Positions 17,702-27,048 are shown, counted from the first letter of the stretch. The stretch is 64,000 nucleotides of DNA from Dysgonomonas sp. UBA7710 (GCF_002482385.1 NZ_DLFW01000020.1:30918-94917), one strand, 5' to 3'. Notes: a model not told the origin generated them from the letters alone. Program-made: numbers and translations.

Positions 17702-18985
17702 TTATCTCAACCAAGGCTCGGGATTGAGTTTGTTGGTTCCCTGCCACAACTGGAAATGCAGTTGCGAAAGGCCCGTATCCGCATCTGTATATACTTTGCC
17801 AAGGGACTGGCCTGTTTTAACTTTGTCGCCTTGCTTTACATATATACTCTGTATGTTTCCGTAGAATGTATAGTAGTTTCCGTGACGCACAATAATACAA
17901 GTGTTATAGCCCGGTATGGCCGCTACATAAGTCACTTCGCCGTTGAAGACAGATTTGGCTTCCGCTCCCGATTGCGATTGAATATCTATCCCGCTGCTCG
18001 ATGTGGTAACGAAACGGCTGTGCTGATGGGAGCCGAATCGTGTGGTTATGGTATAATTGCCTGTTATCGGGTAAGGGAGCCTCCCCCTGTTCGACGCAAA
18101 ATTATTTGACAAAGCTATATTTTCAGGTGTAGCTACGACTTTTGCCGCGTCATCTTCAGGAGGTGTTACAGGCGTTGTTAAAGAGCCACTTTTCTTTGAA
18201 GCCCTTTTTGCCGCTTCAGCCCGGGCTTTTTCAGCTGCTATGCGTTTTGCTTCCCGCTCCTGACGGGCTACCTCTTCGGCTATCAGTTTAGCTATCTGCC
18301 TGTCGAGTGCTTCTGCCTGCTGGCGCTTTTGAGTCAGTATCTTTTGCAGGTCTTTTTGCTTTTTCTGAGCTTCACTGACCTCTTCCTGATAGTTTGTTTC
18401 TTCGCGTTTCAGGTTTTCCTGTTCGGTAGTGCGTTGACTGAGTAAAGCGGTTTTTTCATGCCGCGTTTTTATGAGGGCTTCTTTCCGTTCTTTTAGTTTT
18501 GCGCTTTTATCCTTAATCTCTGAGGCCTGTTCTTTTCTCCATTCCGAGTAATCGCGCAGATAGCGTAGCCTCCGGTATGATTCTGTCAAAGATTTCCCAG
18601 AGAGAACAAACAGCATTTTATTCTCACTTTGGCGATTTTGAAGCATTCCGTCAATGGCTTTCGAGTAGTTTCTCTGCTTGTCTTTAAGCTCGGCTTCCAG
18701 TATTGTTATTTCGGCTTCAATCCGTTTCTCCTCTGCATTTATACCTGCTATTTCCTGTCCCAGAAGATCTAATACTTTTTGCCGCGAGAATATTTGATTG
18801 GATATAAGCTGTATCCTGTCCAGCAAGGTAGTAGTGCTTCTTTTAGTCTCTTTCAGCAGCTTGTCGGTATTCGATATTTCACGCAGGGCGTTCTTCCTTT
18901 GCTGTTCGAGTTCTTTTATTTTCGAATTTTGAGCGAAAGAACAAATGCTGATAAGGAGAATAAAGAGAAAAACTGCTACTCTCAT
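17702..18985 (-). CDS. EnvC-like murein hydrolase activator with degenerate M23 domain
   Basis: A 427-residue protein with a signal peptide (1-18), a long coiled coil (about 19-260), an Ala/Lys-rich linker, and a C-terminal LytM/M23 domain (about 300-425). The M23 zinc site is broken: the usual HxGxD reads SSGID, the YAHL-type segment reads YGNI, and HLHFE reads QLHFQ. Only the aspartate and last histidine remain. This matches EnvC, which does not cut peptidoglycan but activates amidases at the septum. It overlaps the DUF4292 lipoprotein gene by 4 bp (ATGA), so the two are translationally coupled. Confidence 0.86.
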   Translation of the reverse strand: MRVAVFLFILLISICSFAQNSKIKELEQQRKNALREISNTDKLLKETKRSTTTLLDRIQLISNQIFSRQKVLDLLGQEIAGINAEEKRIEAEITILEAELKDKQRNYSKAIDGMLQNRQSENKMLFVLSGKSLTESYRRLRYLRDYSEWRKEQASEIKDKSAKLKERKEALIKTRHEKTALLSQRTTEQENLKREETNYQEEVSEAQKKQKDLQKILTQKRQQAEALDRQIAKLIAEEVARQEREAKRIAAEKARAEAAKRASKKSGSLTTPVTPPEDDAAKVVATPENIALSNNFASNRGRLPYPITGNYTITTRFGSHQHSRFVTTSSSGIDIQSQSGAEAKSVFNGEVTYVAAIPGYNTCIIVRHGNYYTFYGNIQSIYVKQGDKVKTGQSLGKVYTDADTGLSQLHFQLWQGTNKLNPEPWLR

Positions 18986-19830
18986 TTCTTTTTGATATAT
19001 GTGCCTATAAGATCAGAAAAATCCACTTTGGTGTATTTGGGTGATATGGAATTATCTATGCTGAAACTTTTGTCTATTTCCAATTTGTCATATGTGATAT
19101 TAATATCGACACGTCTTTTTGCAACATCGACCTTAGCCTGCATGTTGGTCGGATATACCAGATTGTTGTCTTTGATGAAATCATTGTAAGACCATTGCAG
19201 GGTTATCTTTTTCTTTTCGTTGTAAATCAATGTTGACGCGATATGATTGGTGGCATCTACGGCAAAGTTGTATAATAAATCGCCTTTTCCTTTTGTTTTC
19301 AGCATATAGACATCGTTTACCGATGATATATCATACTTCTGAAAATCTTTTTCAGTTACTTCCCTATTGCCCGGAATAAATAGTTTATTGGTAAATAAAG
19401 CCTGCAAATTGTAGAAGTTAAAGTCGAAACTGGCAATAGCTTCCGAATCTTTGAAACGTTCGGCGATATATTGTTTTTTCATCCTGTCTACCATAAAGAT
19501 ACTATCAGGGGTGATGGTCAGCCTCATGGCTTCTCCTCCAAGGATTGGAATACGAATTGATACCTGCAAGATACTATCTTTTACCATTTTGAATACGGCG
19601 GGTACTTTTTGGGAAGAGTTTCCTGCCTTGAATTCGACATTCCCTTTAGTCGTTAGCGTTTTGAACTTAACTTGCGAAGATAACGCATCTTCAATTACCT
19701 GCTTATGCGATTTTTCCTCCAAAGTTCCACCGGTGGTAATTATTTTCTTCGATTTACAACTGCTTCCTGCAAATAATGCGGATATGATGAACAGTAGTAT
19801 AGCTATTTTATTTAATCCGTTTAGGTTCAT
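18982..19830 (-). CDS. DUF4292 lipoprotein
   Basis: A 282-residue lipoprotein with a signal peptide and lipobox GSSC (Cys25). The DUF4292 fold resembles LolA/LolB-like beta sheets: VKFKTLTTKGNVEFKAGNS, LQVSIRIPILGGEAMRLTIT, and a C-terminal VDINITYDKLEID. Its function is unknown; a role in envelope lipid or lipoprotein handling is only suggested by the fold. It is coupled to the EnvC-like gene (4-bp overlap) and to the TPR gene (1-bp overlap), an arrangement common in Bacteroidales. Confidence 0.8.
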   Translation of the reverse strand: MNLNGLNKIAILLFIISALFAGSSCKSKKIITTGGTLEEKSHKQVIEDALSSQVKFKTLTTKGNVEFKAGNSSQKVPAVFKMVKDSILQVSIRIPILGGEAMRLTITPDSIFMVDRMKKQYIAERFKDSEAIASFDFNFYNLQALFTNKLFIPGNREVTEKDFQKYDISSVNDVYMLKTKGKGDLLYNFAVDATNHIASTLIYNEKKKITLQWSYNDFIKDNNLVYPTNMQAKVDVAKRRVDINITYDKLEIDKSFSIDNSISPKYTKVDFSDLIGTYIKKK

Positions 19831-21584
19831 TATTCAGCAATAAAAGTTTTGGTTTCTATTTTCTTCTCAAGGGTTTTGGACTTGCTATCTCCTTTTGCTT
19901 TCGCTTTTTCCCAGTATTCCAAGGCCTTTTCAGGCTCATTCGTTTTATATAACACGTCGCCATAATGCTCCAGCACTTCAGCGCTGACCTCTTCCTTCTT
20001 TTCCTGGCTGTATTTTATTGCATTCTCGATATAAATTTTGGCAATTGTATAAGCTCCCTGTTCGAATAATACCCACCCATATGTATCGAGGTAGGTAGGA
20101 TTTGAGGGCTCGGCTTTCACCGTAATACTACTCATCCGTTCCGCTTTGTCTAGATCCTTTTTTACTAAAGACAAATAATAGCTATAATTGTTCAATACGC
20201 CGAGATTATTCGGGTCATAGGAAAGTGCCTTATCATAGATAACAAAGGCGCTGTCTCGTTTTTCCAGCTGATAATAAAGGTCTCCTATCTGCCCGTAGAA
20301 ATCAGACAGGAGTTTTGTGTTATTTTCGTCTACATACACAACCCCTTTTTGCAGGGCCGTGAGTGCATCCTTATAGTTCTCCTTCATATATTGGGAAACT
20401 CCCAGATAGAAATAGAACTGTGGCTGGTCGGTGATATAGGAAAGCGCTTGTTCGCATACCTTTATAGATAAATCGATACTGTCAGGGAAAGTGGTATACA
20501 ACATCTGCTCCCACCCAACAGGGTTTGTGGGGTTAGCTTCTGCAAACAGCTGATATTGAAAACGGGATTCCTCCTTTTTATTCTGCATCATCAAAAGGTT
20601 TCCATACATCAGGTTGAGTTTCGGTTCCTGCGGATGCTGTATCATCAGGGTATCGAACAGGGCGTTAGCTGCCTGCGTATCTTTTTGAGTCCTTTGCAGC
20701 GTACCTACATACTGCGCGAGGATGGACAGTTTAGTATCAATGTCCATTTTAGGGCTAACAAGAGCAATGTGTAATTCGTTTTCTGCAGCATCCTTGTTCC
20801 CTATCTGCTGGTAGTATTCAGCCATAGATGAGATGAGGTAGGGATCATCGGGGTCAATCGATTTGGCACGGCTATAAACCATGTACGCTTCCTGTGGTTT
20901 CCCTGCCTGTAAATATAAATCCCCGAGAAGGATCTGGTATTTGATTTCGTGTGGATATTTGTCTATATATTTCTGTATTTCAGCAAAAGCCTGTTTCTCC
21001 TGCTTCATCATCGTATATAATTGGTACTTTTGCAGGCTTATTTTTTCGTTCATTCCCACTATCTGCTCTAGTTTGTCCAGCGTTGATATGGCACTTTTAA
21101 AAGTGCCATCCATACGGTATGACTCCGATAAGTAGATGTATAGCTCTGTATTATCCGGGTCTTTGGCAATCAACTTTTCGAATTGTTCTATTGCATCGCT
21201 GTATTGCTTAAATTCGAGGCACATGCTTCCGTATGCCATATTGTAATAGTAGTTGTCGCCATCGTATACCGTGGCTCTGCGATAATAATCGATAGCCTTA
21301 TTTTTACTTTCAATGGAATTATAATAATTGCCGAGCTCATACAATACGTTTGCATTCGTAGAATCGATAGCCATACAGTATTTGAGGTAGTCGAAAACCG
21401 CATCGTATTGATTGGTAGCTTTGGCATTCATTGCTTCATAAAAGAAGTAGTCGAATTTACGGCTATCGTCAACAGAGAGCTTTGTTGTAATCGGACCGGA
21501 TATTCCACTGTTTTGAGCAAAAGAGAAAAGATTACCTGCAATAACAAGTAAGACTAAATAAAAAACACGTGCTTTTTTATGCAT
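19830..21584 (-). CDS. secreted tetratricopeptide repeat protein
   Basis: A 584-residue protein with a signal peptide (1-23, cut after SFAQ). Tandem TPR units fill most of the rest, for example ANVLYELGNYYNSIESKNKA, PDDPYLISSMAEYYQQIGNK, and PQFYFYLGVSQYMKENYKDA. It presumably acts as a periplasmic scaffold. It lies 23 bp downstream of dut and starts the dut-TPR-DUF4292-envC run. No enzymatic domain is visible. Confidence 0.85.
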   Translation of the reverse strand: MHKKARVFYLVLLVIAGNLFSFAQNSGISGPITTKLSVDDSRKFDYFFYEAMNAKATNQYDAVFDYLKYCMAIDSTNANVLYELGNYYNSIESKNKAIDYYRRATVYDGDNYYYNMAYGSMCLEFKQYSDAIEQFEKLIAKDPDNTELYIYLSESYRMDGTFKSAISTLDKLEQIVGMNEKISLQKYQLYTMMKQEKQAFAEIQKYIDKYPHEIKYQILLGDLYLQAGKPQEAYMVYSRAKSIDPDDPYLISSMAEYYQQIGNKDAAENELHIALVSPKMDIDTKLSILAQYVGTLQRTQKDTQAANALFDTLMIQHPQEPKLNLMYGNLLMMQNKKEESRFQYQLFAEANPTNPVGWEQMLYTTFPDSIDLSIKVCEQALSYITDQPQFYFYLGVSQYMKENYKDALTALQKGVVYVDENNTKLLSDFYGQIGDLYYQLEKRDSAFVIYDKALSYDPNNLGVLNNYSYYLSLVKKDLDKAERMSSITVKAEPSNPTYLDTYGWVLFEQGAYTIAKIYIENAIKYSQEKKEEVSAEVLEHYGDVLYKTNEPEKALEYWEKAKAKGDSKSKTLEKKIETKTFIAE

Positions 21585-21607
21585 ATCAAAAATGACGTTT
21601 CTAAATA

Positions 21608-22042
21608 TTACTGTTTGCCTGTGTGGCCAAAACCTCCCGCTCCGCGCTCTGTTTCGTTAATTGTCTCTACTTCGTCCCAAAGTACTTGCTCATGTGAAGC
21701 AATAACCATTTGACATATACGTTCTCCGTCGTTTATAACAAAATCATCATTTGATAAGTTGACAAGTATGACACGGATTTCGCCACGATAGTCTGCGTCG
21801 ATAGTACCGGGTGAGTTTAATACCGTCAGACCGTGCTTGAAAGCCAGCCCGCTGCGGGGGCGTATCTGAGCTTCGTATCCTTGAGGTAATTCCAAATACA
21901 GGCCGGTTGGAATAAGAGTCCGCTCCAGCGGCTTCAATGTTACAGGTTCGGTAATATTTGCTCTCAGGTCCACTCCGGCAGAGTAAGGTGTTGCATATTC
22001 GGGTAGCGGATGGTGTGATTTATTTATAATTTTTACGTTCAT
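21608..22042 (-). CDS. dut: deoxyuridine 5'-triphosphate nucleotidohydrolase
   Basis: A 144-residue trimeric dUTPase containing all five motifs: SAGVDLRA, RPRSGLA, PGTIDADYRGEI, NDGERICQMVI and the C-terminal RGAGGFGHTG. It hydrolyses dUTP to dUMP and pyrophosphate, keeping uracil out of DNA and providing dUMP for thymidylate. Length is normal. Confidence 0.97.
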   Translation of the reverse strand: MNVKIINKSHHPLPEYATPYSAGVDLRANITEPVTLKPLERTLIPTGLYLELPQGYEAQIRPRSGLAFKHGLTVLNSPGTIDADYRGEIRVILVNLSNDDFVINDGERICQMVIASHEQVLWDEVETINETERGAGGFGHTGKQ

Positions 22043-22183
22043 CGTTTTAAAGTCATATATTTATATTGCTGCGAAATTAGTTAAATCTTTGCAATCTATT
22101 TAGCTAATTGATAAAAATTAAGATTTTAAAATGCTTGAAGTCATTTCGTTTCAAAATATTTTTCAAAAAAAGATTTCAAATGT

Positions 22184-22213
22184 TTTGTAATATTGAAAAA
22201 AGCTATATCTTTG
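22184..22213 (+). promoter_or_regulatory. promoter of tRNA-Val
   Basis: A -33 TTTG (22184-22187) and a -7 TATCTTTG (22206-22213) are 18 bp apart. This matches the Bacteroidetes housekeeping consensus, and the tRNA begins 32 bp downstream of the -7 element. Confidence 0.8.
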
Positions 22214-22245
22214 CATCGCATTTGAGAGAAAATGCAACCCTAATA

Positions 22246-22320
22246 GGGCGTTTAGCTCAGCTGGTTCAGAGCATCTGCCTTACAAGCAGAGGGTCGGCGG
22301 TTCGAATCCGTCAACGCCCA
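22246..22320 (+). tRNA. tRNA-Val (anticodon TAC)
   Basis: The 75-nt cloverleaf folds fully. The acceptor stem is GGGCGTT/AACGCCC with discriminator A, and the D-loop region is GCTCAGCTGGTTCAGAGC. The anticodon stem TCTGC/GCAGA encloses CTTACAA (anticodon TAC), and the T-arm has TTCGAAT. The 3' CCA is not encoded (CCG follows). A broken integrase gene starts 292 bp downstream, so this gene may have served as an attachment site. Confidence 0.97.
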
Positions 22321-22367
22321 CCGAAAGGCAAAAAGGTCAAAAGCCACAAAATGCCAAACAAAGACAT

Positions 22368-22406
22368 AAAGTCTGTTAGTCAGTAGATTAACGGACTTTT
22401 TTCTTT
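22368..22406 (+). terminator. terminator downstream of tRNA-Val
   Basis: An 11-bp stem (22368-22378 with 22389-22399, one wobble pair) is followed by a T-rich tail. It lies 48 bp after the tRNA. Confidence 0.7.
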
Positions 22407-22456
22407 TTCATCGAGGCCAACAAAAGTCAAAGAAAGACAGTAGTGGAGTGAAAAAT

Positions 22457-22498
22457 AAGTGACTGAATTTCAAAAATTAAAAGTCAGTCACTTTTTAA
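22457..22498 (+). terminator. second hairpin with T tail before integrase remnant
   Basis: A 10-bp perfect inverted repeat, AAGTGACTGA (22457-22466) with TCAGTCACTT (22484-22493), is followed by TTT. It may be a terminator or an arm-type site of the former element. Confidence 0.45.
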
Positions 22499-22611
22499 CA
22501 AGTTACTCACTGGTTTTAAATGACTTACAATGACCTAACTTGGCTTTATTCGAGGTGCTGAATCTTTAAGCGATAGTCAATAATTTTGTCGAATCGTGAA
22601 AATTTTGAGTT

Positions 22612-23261
22612 ATGAACAGTACCTATCGAATCCTTTTTTTAGTCAGAAGGAAGAATGTAAACAAAGATGGACTAACAAGTATCAGCGTTAGAATCTCTAT
22701 TAGTGGAGATAAATCTGAGTTTAGCTCCCTGCAATTTGTAAAACCTGAAATGTGGAGCCAAACAGGCAGAGCAATCGGCAGAACAAAAGAAGCTGTAACG
22801 ATCAATGATGCTTTAGATAAAATAAGGATAGCCTTAGACAAGCATTATAAGTCCATTCTTGAAAAAGATGGTTACGTAACAGCCGACAAAAATCAGATGT
22901 AGAAGCCAATATTCCATTATTGGAAATTCCTTTGAGCATTATTCGTAAATATAGGAAATTGGGAAGAGATAAATTGCTCCCGATGCACACTAACCAAAAG
23001 ATCAATGAATACTTAAAAGAGATCGCAAATTTGTGCGGAATAAAGAAGAAGCTGACGACGCATTGCGCACGCCACACATTCGGAACGATTATGCTGACCA
23101 AAGGCGTATCTATAGAAAGTGTTTCTAAAATGCTTGGGCATACAAACATTACTACAACTCAGATTTATGCCAAGATACTAAATGAGAAGATTTATGTTGA
23201 GGTCAATAAGGTTAGAGGTGAGTTCGATGCTTTTCAAGAGTATTATAAACAAGCGAACTAA
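22612..23261 (+). pseudogene. tyrosine recombinase (integrase) remnant with internal deletion
   Basis: The 5' part (22612-22902, frame 1) encodes the N-terminal arm-binding domain typical of Bacteroidetes integrases (YRILFLVRRKNVNKDG, FVKPEMWSQTGRAIGRT). The 3' part (about 22880-23261, a different frame) encodes the catalytic C-terminus: LLPMHTNQKINEYLKEIANL, HCARHTFGT, LGHTNITTTQIYAKI. Three of the catalytic residues (HxxR, H, Y) are present, but the core-binding domain and first catalytic Arg region are absent and the frame shifts at the junction. A full gene would be about 400 codons. It is the scar of a mobile element next to tRNA-Val. Confidence 0.85.
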
Positions 23262-23617
23262 GTTTTCTTTCATCTGAACCACGAAGATATATCAAGAGAA
23301 TAATTTAATCAAGGTCAAGTCCTTCGGATTTACTCAAAGAATCTTCCTTTCTCAGAAAGAGTATTTTTTGGCAAAACCTTGCTTTTATTATTCTCTTTTT
23401 AAAGGGTTGGTTTATCAGTTGGAAAGAAAAATATGTTCAATTAATAAGACTGCATTTTACCCTATTCTACTTTTAAGTAGCTGTAAATACAAGCTTGGTA
23501 TAAAAAATAGAAGCATATGTATAATAGTTCGAATATCAATTATCATATGTACTACTTTAGCATTCTACCGACAATCTCAACAGTATATTGTATTACCTGA
23601 ATAAGTTTTATTGCACT
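23262..23617. other. gene-free AT-rich stretch after integrase remnant
   Basis: No convincing gene, RNA or repeat is seen. A 78-codon open frame here lacks recognisable features and starts within AT-rich filler. It is probably leftover element DNA. Confidence 0.4.
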
Positions 23618-23827
23618 ATGTTGAAAGAAGCGATAAGTATCGATGCAAAATATATACAAGAATTGCTTTCTTCAGGTCGAGGATTGGCAATTGAAGAACT
23701 AGTAGAAATAACCGGATATAGAAATGATTATATATGCCTCGTTCTTGGGTGGCTGTCAAAAGAGGATATCATCAGCTACTGGGAAACAGACGATGGATTG
23801 GTTATTAAGCTAAATGACAGAGCATAG
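23618..23827 (+). CDS. small winged-helix protein (DUF2582-like)
   Basis: The start at the ATG at 23618 gives 69 residues (MLKEAISIDAKYIQELL). The sequence resembles the DUF2582 winged-helix family: helix, GLAIEELVEITGYRNDYICL recognition helix, LGWLSKEDII and a short wing. A ten-residue extension upstream is possible but uncharacteristic. It presumably binds nucleic acid, but its target is unknown. It is isolated between the integrase remnant and a convergent LytTR gene. Confidence 0.6.
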   Translation: MLKEAISIDAKYIQELLSSGRGLAIEELVEITGYRNDYICLVLGWLSKEDIISYWETDDGLVIKLNDRA

Positions 23828-23858
23828 TTATTGATCTTAATATCAGCACTATATCTAT

Positions 23859-24581
23859 TTATTCAAGATTAAGGGTTCCCCCAGAATATATTGAAAAGAA
23901 TTCTTTCTTATAAACCTCACCCAACGAGATTTCGTAACCACCAATAAATATACTGTGATGGTCAAATGATTCCACGTAGTTTGTATTTACTATATATGAT
24001 TTACTTACACGTAAAAAGATATTCTGTGGCATCTTCTGATGAATATTCTTCAAATTCATTGCCGTAATAAGTTTTTGACTGGTTGTATATATGACAACAT
24101 AATCTTTCAGGCCTTCAATATACCTGATATCAGAAAAATTGATTCTATGAAACCTGCGTTCTGATTTGACAATTAAAAAATCATCCGTTCCTCCTTCTAT
24201 AATACTTTTTTCAGTATCATCCGACAGAAGGTTCTTATATGTTTCAGCCTTGTTTATTGCCTTTTCGAGTCGTTCTTTGGCAATTGGTTTGAGAAGGTAA
24301 TCGATTGCATCCAGTTCATAACTATCCAATGCATATTGTGAATATGCCGTTGTAAAAATGATCAGAGCTTTCTTCGGCAGCTGAGCCGCAAATTCTAACC
24401 CATTGACCATTGGCATTTCTATATCGAGGAAAATAAGGTCTACATCATTTTCTTCTAAGAATATCAATGCACTTGGGGCATTAGAGAACTTTCCTAGTAT
24501 TTCAACTTTGGATATTTCTCTTATCTGCGCTTGCAGTTCTTCTCTTGCTAGAGGTTCGTCGTCTACAATAATACAATTCAT
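23859..24581 (-). CDS. LytTR family response regulator
   Basis: A 240-residue protein with a CheY-like receiver (1-120: acidic pocket VDDEP, phospho-acceptor Asp53 in FLDIEMP, conserved Lys in YLLKPI). The C-terminal LytTR DNA-binding domain (about 138-238; IRYIEGLKDYVVIYT, FLRVSKSYIVN) follows. It overlaps the kinase gene by 4 bp (ATGA). It most likely acts on the divergent outer-membrane protein gene at 25898, where tandem 21-bp-spaced repeats are present. Confidence 0.93.
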   Translation of the reverse strand: MNCIIVDDEPLAREELQAQIREISKVEILGKFSNAPSALIFLEENDVDLIFLDIEMPMVNGLEFAAQLPKKALIIFTTAYSQYALDSYELDAIDYLLKPIAKERLEKAINKAETYKNLLSDDTEKSIIEGGTDDFLIVKSERRFHRINFSDIRYIEGLKDYVVIYTTSQKLITAMNLKNIHQKMPQNIFLRVSKSYIVNTNYVESFDHHSIFIGGYEISLGEVYKKEFFSIYSGGTLNLE

Positions 24582-25657
24582 AGCGGAATTATCAATTTAA
24601 CGTTATACTCTTTCTCTGAGACATCAATCTCAAGAGAATGGTTTTCTCCATATAAAAGTTCCAGACGTCTTTTTATATTTGCCAGCCCCAATCCATTACT
24701 TTTTCCTTTCGATGGAATATATTCAGGATCTATCGAATTAATACAGGTAAAATACAGTTTATCCTTTTCAACTACAATATTAATCCTAATGTAAGATTCA
24801 GTTCCAGTAATATTTATACTGTGCTTTACAGCATTCTCTACAAATGTGGTAAAAAGGTTCGGGGGAATAAATATGCTTCTGAAAATAAGGGGATCATCTT
24901 TACTCGGACTTATATCTACTGATAGGTTATCTCTCCTGAGTTTCTCCAAGTCGAGAAAGTTAGTGAGAAAAACAATCTCAGACTTAAGCAATATTTTTTC
25001 TTCATTATTTTCATATAATTGGTATCGAAGGAACTCCGACAATTTCATAATAACAATAATTGCTTTCTCCTGATCGGTACGCACCAAAGCTTTGATACCA
25101 TTGAGCATATTAAATAGAAAATGAGGATTGATTTGATTTTGCAATTCACTCAGTTCCATTGTTAATGTAATATTATTCAGCTCAGTTATTTTTTCATTAT
25201 CATGCACCCATCTTTGAAAGAGTTTTATCATCGTGGTCACTAATATAACAGCTCCGATTGTGATTATACCTTGATAGGCATGTTCGTTCCCTGAATTTTG
25301 GTTAGAGTTTAGAGGTTGTATCGGATTGAAAAAATTATCAAAGAAAAATCTCATGATAAGGAGATCAATTTGTACGATCAGGAACAACAATAATATGTAA
25401 ATGATATACCGATTTTTAAAGAAGAATCGGGGTACCAAAATATTCATATTGACATAAAATGTTATTATCATAACAATATAGACAAAGAATAATCGAATAT
25501 ATCTGTAAATACCTGAATGCTCTGAAAACTGACCGGAACAGAATATAAGGATGAAAACTCCCAATAAGAGTACTACATGCCGTAGTAACCTATATCGGGG
25601 ATTAACCATTAATTGGAGAATCTTTGTATTCTTTATTACAATCGGTGCATGCCCCAT
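24578..25657 (-). CDS. LytS/YehU-type sensor histidine kinase
   Basis: A 359-residue membrane kinase with four hydrophobic segments (about 27-44, 53-72, 83-103, 128-146) and no large extracytoplasmic domain. The His_kinase domain has QINPHFLFNMLNGIKAL (phospho-His179), and a degenerate HATPase C-terminal region has VENAVKHS and GLGLANIKRRLELLYG. It is coupled to the LytTR regulator gene. The signal sensed is unknown and is probably perceived within or near the membrane. Confidence 0.92.
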   Translation of the reverse strand: MGHAPIVIKNTKILQLMVNPRYRLLRHVVLLLGVFILIFCSGQFSEHSGIYRYIRLFFVYIVMIITFYVNMNILVPRFFFKNRYIIYILLLFLIVQIDLLIMRFFFDNFFNPIQPLNSNQNSGNEHAYQGIITIGAVILVTTMIKLFQRWVHDNEKITELNNITLTMELSELQNQINPHFLFNMLNGIKALVRTDQEKAIIVIMKLSEFLRYQLYENNEEKILLKSEIVFLTNFLDLEKLRRDNLSVDISPSKDDPLIFRSIFIPPNLFTTFVENAVKHSINITGTESYIRINIVVEKDKLYFTCINSIDPEYIPSKGKSNGLGLANIKRRLELLYGENHSLEIDVSEKEYNVKLIIPL

Positions 25658-25774
25658 ATATTCTATAAAAATAAAATTTAAACAAAGATAAAAGAATAAT
25701 ATCCCTGTTATCTAAATATTATACGAAACAACCTGATAGATATACAAAATCCGAATTAGAAAGCAGACTAAAAA

Positions 25775-25844
25775 GGCTTTAGTATAAAATGAAGCAGGTT
25801 TGGTATAAAATAAAAAAAAGGTTTTAGCATTATCTCTTTCTTTG
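25775..25844 (+). promoter_or_regulatory. candidate LytTR operator and promoter of the outer-membrane gene
   Basis: Direct repeats TTTAGTATAAAAT (25778-25790) and TTTGGTATAAAAT (25799-25811) lie exactly 21 bp apart, and a weaker third copy, TTTTAGCAT, starts at 25822. A TTTG of a -7-like element ends at 25844. Two direct repeats two helix turns apart upstream of a promoter is the arrangement LytTR proteins bind. Assignment to the adjacent regulator is inferred. Confidence 0.5.
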
Positions 25845-25897
25845 CCACGTGATAATATTTAGCGGGCAATATACTCATCTTATTTAATAACATATTT

Positions 25898-26920
25898 ATG
25901 GAAGTGTTTAAAAGAATGGTCTTAGTCCTTAGCATTCTAATTCTCTCTATTCAATCTTTCTCTCAGAACAATGACAGTATACCTCCAATAGTAAAAGAAG
26001 GCTTGCACCCTTCTCAGAGAGCTGCGGCTATTGCTGCCGCAAAATTCACGATAGCTCGCCCTTTAAACATCGAGTTTACTCAATTGATGCCATATAACTT
26101 CACCCTGAAGGACGGAAACAATTCATACCCTGAAAGCAAAGTCAAAGGACTATCACAAGCAAAAATCAACACCAATATCAATATTATAAAGAAAAAGAAT
26201 TGGCTTTTCGGGACTACTCTCGGATATAATTATATCTCGGCAAAAGCTGATATGACAGAGTCTTTTTCGCAAACAACAAAGAATGTCGATAATGATTTTC
26301 ATTATTTCCATGCGGCAGCTAATATTACTTACATATCAACCTTGTTCAAAAAAAGGACAGTTTTTACCTCCAGTATAATTGTTGATGGTAGTGAGAAGCA
26401 TTTTGAGCGTATAAGAGGATTGCTATCAGGTACAATGGTGCTCAAAGCGAATGAACGGACAAAAATGAGTATTGGGTTTGCAATTCCCATCGATCCACTG
26501 TCTGAGGTACCTTTCATCCCGACTTTCTCATATGAACATAAACTCAGAAACGGACTCATAGTGGATATTCTCCTTCCAAAAAATCTGTATCTGAGAAAAC
26601 ATGTCTTCGATAATGGCAGATTTTCATTAGGCGCAGAAATGGATGGAACAACCTTTTATCTCTATAATATAGACGGTACGGATCAAAAGTATCAGTACAG
26701 GCAATTGGATATCAATTCCGGATTTGTTTATGAACATCTTATTGCAAACTCCTTTCTGGTTACTGGTAAAACAGGTGTGAGATTCACTCCGTCAGGCAGA
26801 TTGTTCAGAAAGCAGGATTCATATAGTGATCCTGTATTGAAAATGAGTGCTGATCCGGCATTCTACGTTAATATTGGGATATCATTTAGTCCGTCTTCGC
26901 TTATTGGTAAGAAAAAATAA
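25898..26920 (+). CDS. predicted outer-membrane beta-barrel protein (DUF6268-like)
   Basis: A 340-residue protein with a signal peptide (about 1-23, cut after QSFSQ), then alternating amphipathic strands ending in a strand-rich C-terminus (PAFYVNIGISFSPSS). The N-terminal part has AKFTIARPLNIEFTQLMPYN. It resembles an uncharacterised Bacteroidetes barrel family (possibly DUF6268), but I am not certain. It faces the LytS/LytTR pair across a region with repeated elements, so it is probably their target. Confidence 0.6.
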   Translation: MEVFKRMVLVLSILILSIQSFSQNNDSIPPIVKEGLHPSQRAAAIAAAKFTIARPLNIEFTQLMPYNFTLKDGNNSYPESKVKGLSQAKINTNINIIKKKNWLFGTTLGYNYISAKADMTESFSQTTKNVDNDFHYFHAAANITYISTLFKKRTVFTSSIIVDGSEKHFERIRGLLSGTMVLKANERTKMSIGFAIPIDPLSEVPFIPTFSYEHKLRNGLIVDILLPKNLYLRKHVFDNGRFSLGAEMDGTTFYLYNIDGTDQKYQYRQLDINSGFVYEHLIANSFLVTGKTGVRFTPSGRLFRKQDSYSDPVLKMSADPAFYVNIGISFSPSSLIGKKK

Positions 26921-27048
26921 TATTATCTATAAAAAGAGGTGAATCCATTTTCAACATATGAATATGATTTGGACGGAACGGTTATTAATTATATCATTGA
27001 GGAATTACAAACTATGAAATGCTACATGCTTATGAAGACTTTATAGAA

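Noticed and set aside
22108..22386. 92-codon plus-strand open frame
   Set aside because: It runs through the tRNA-Val gene and its terminator; the residues translate structured RNA.
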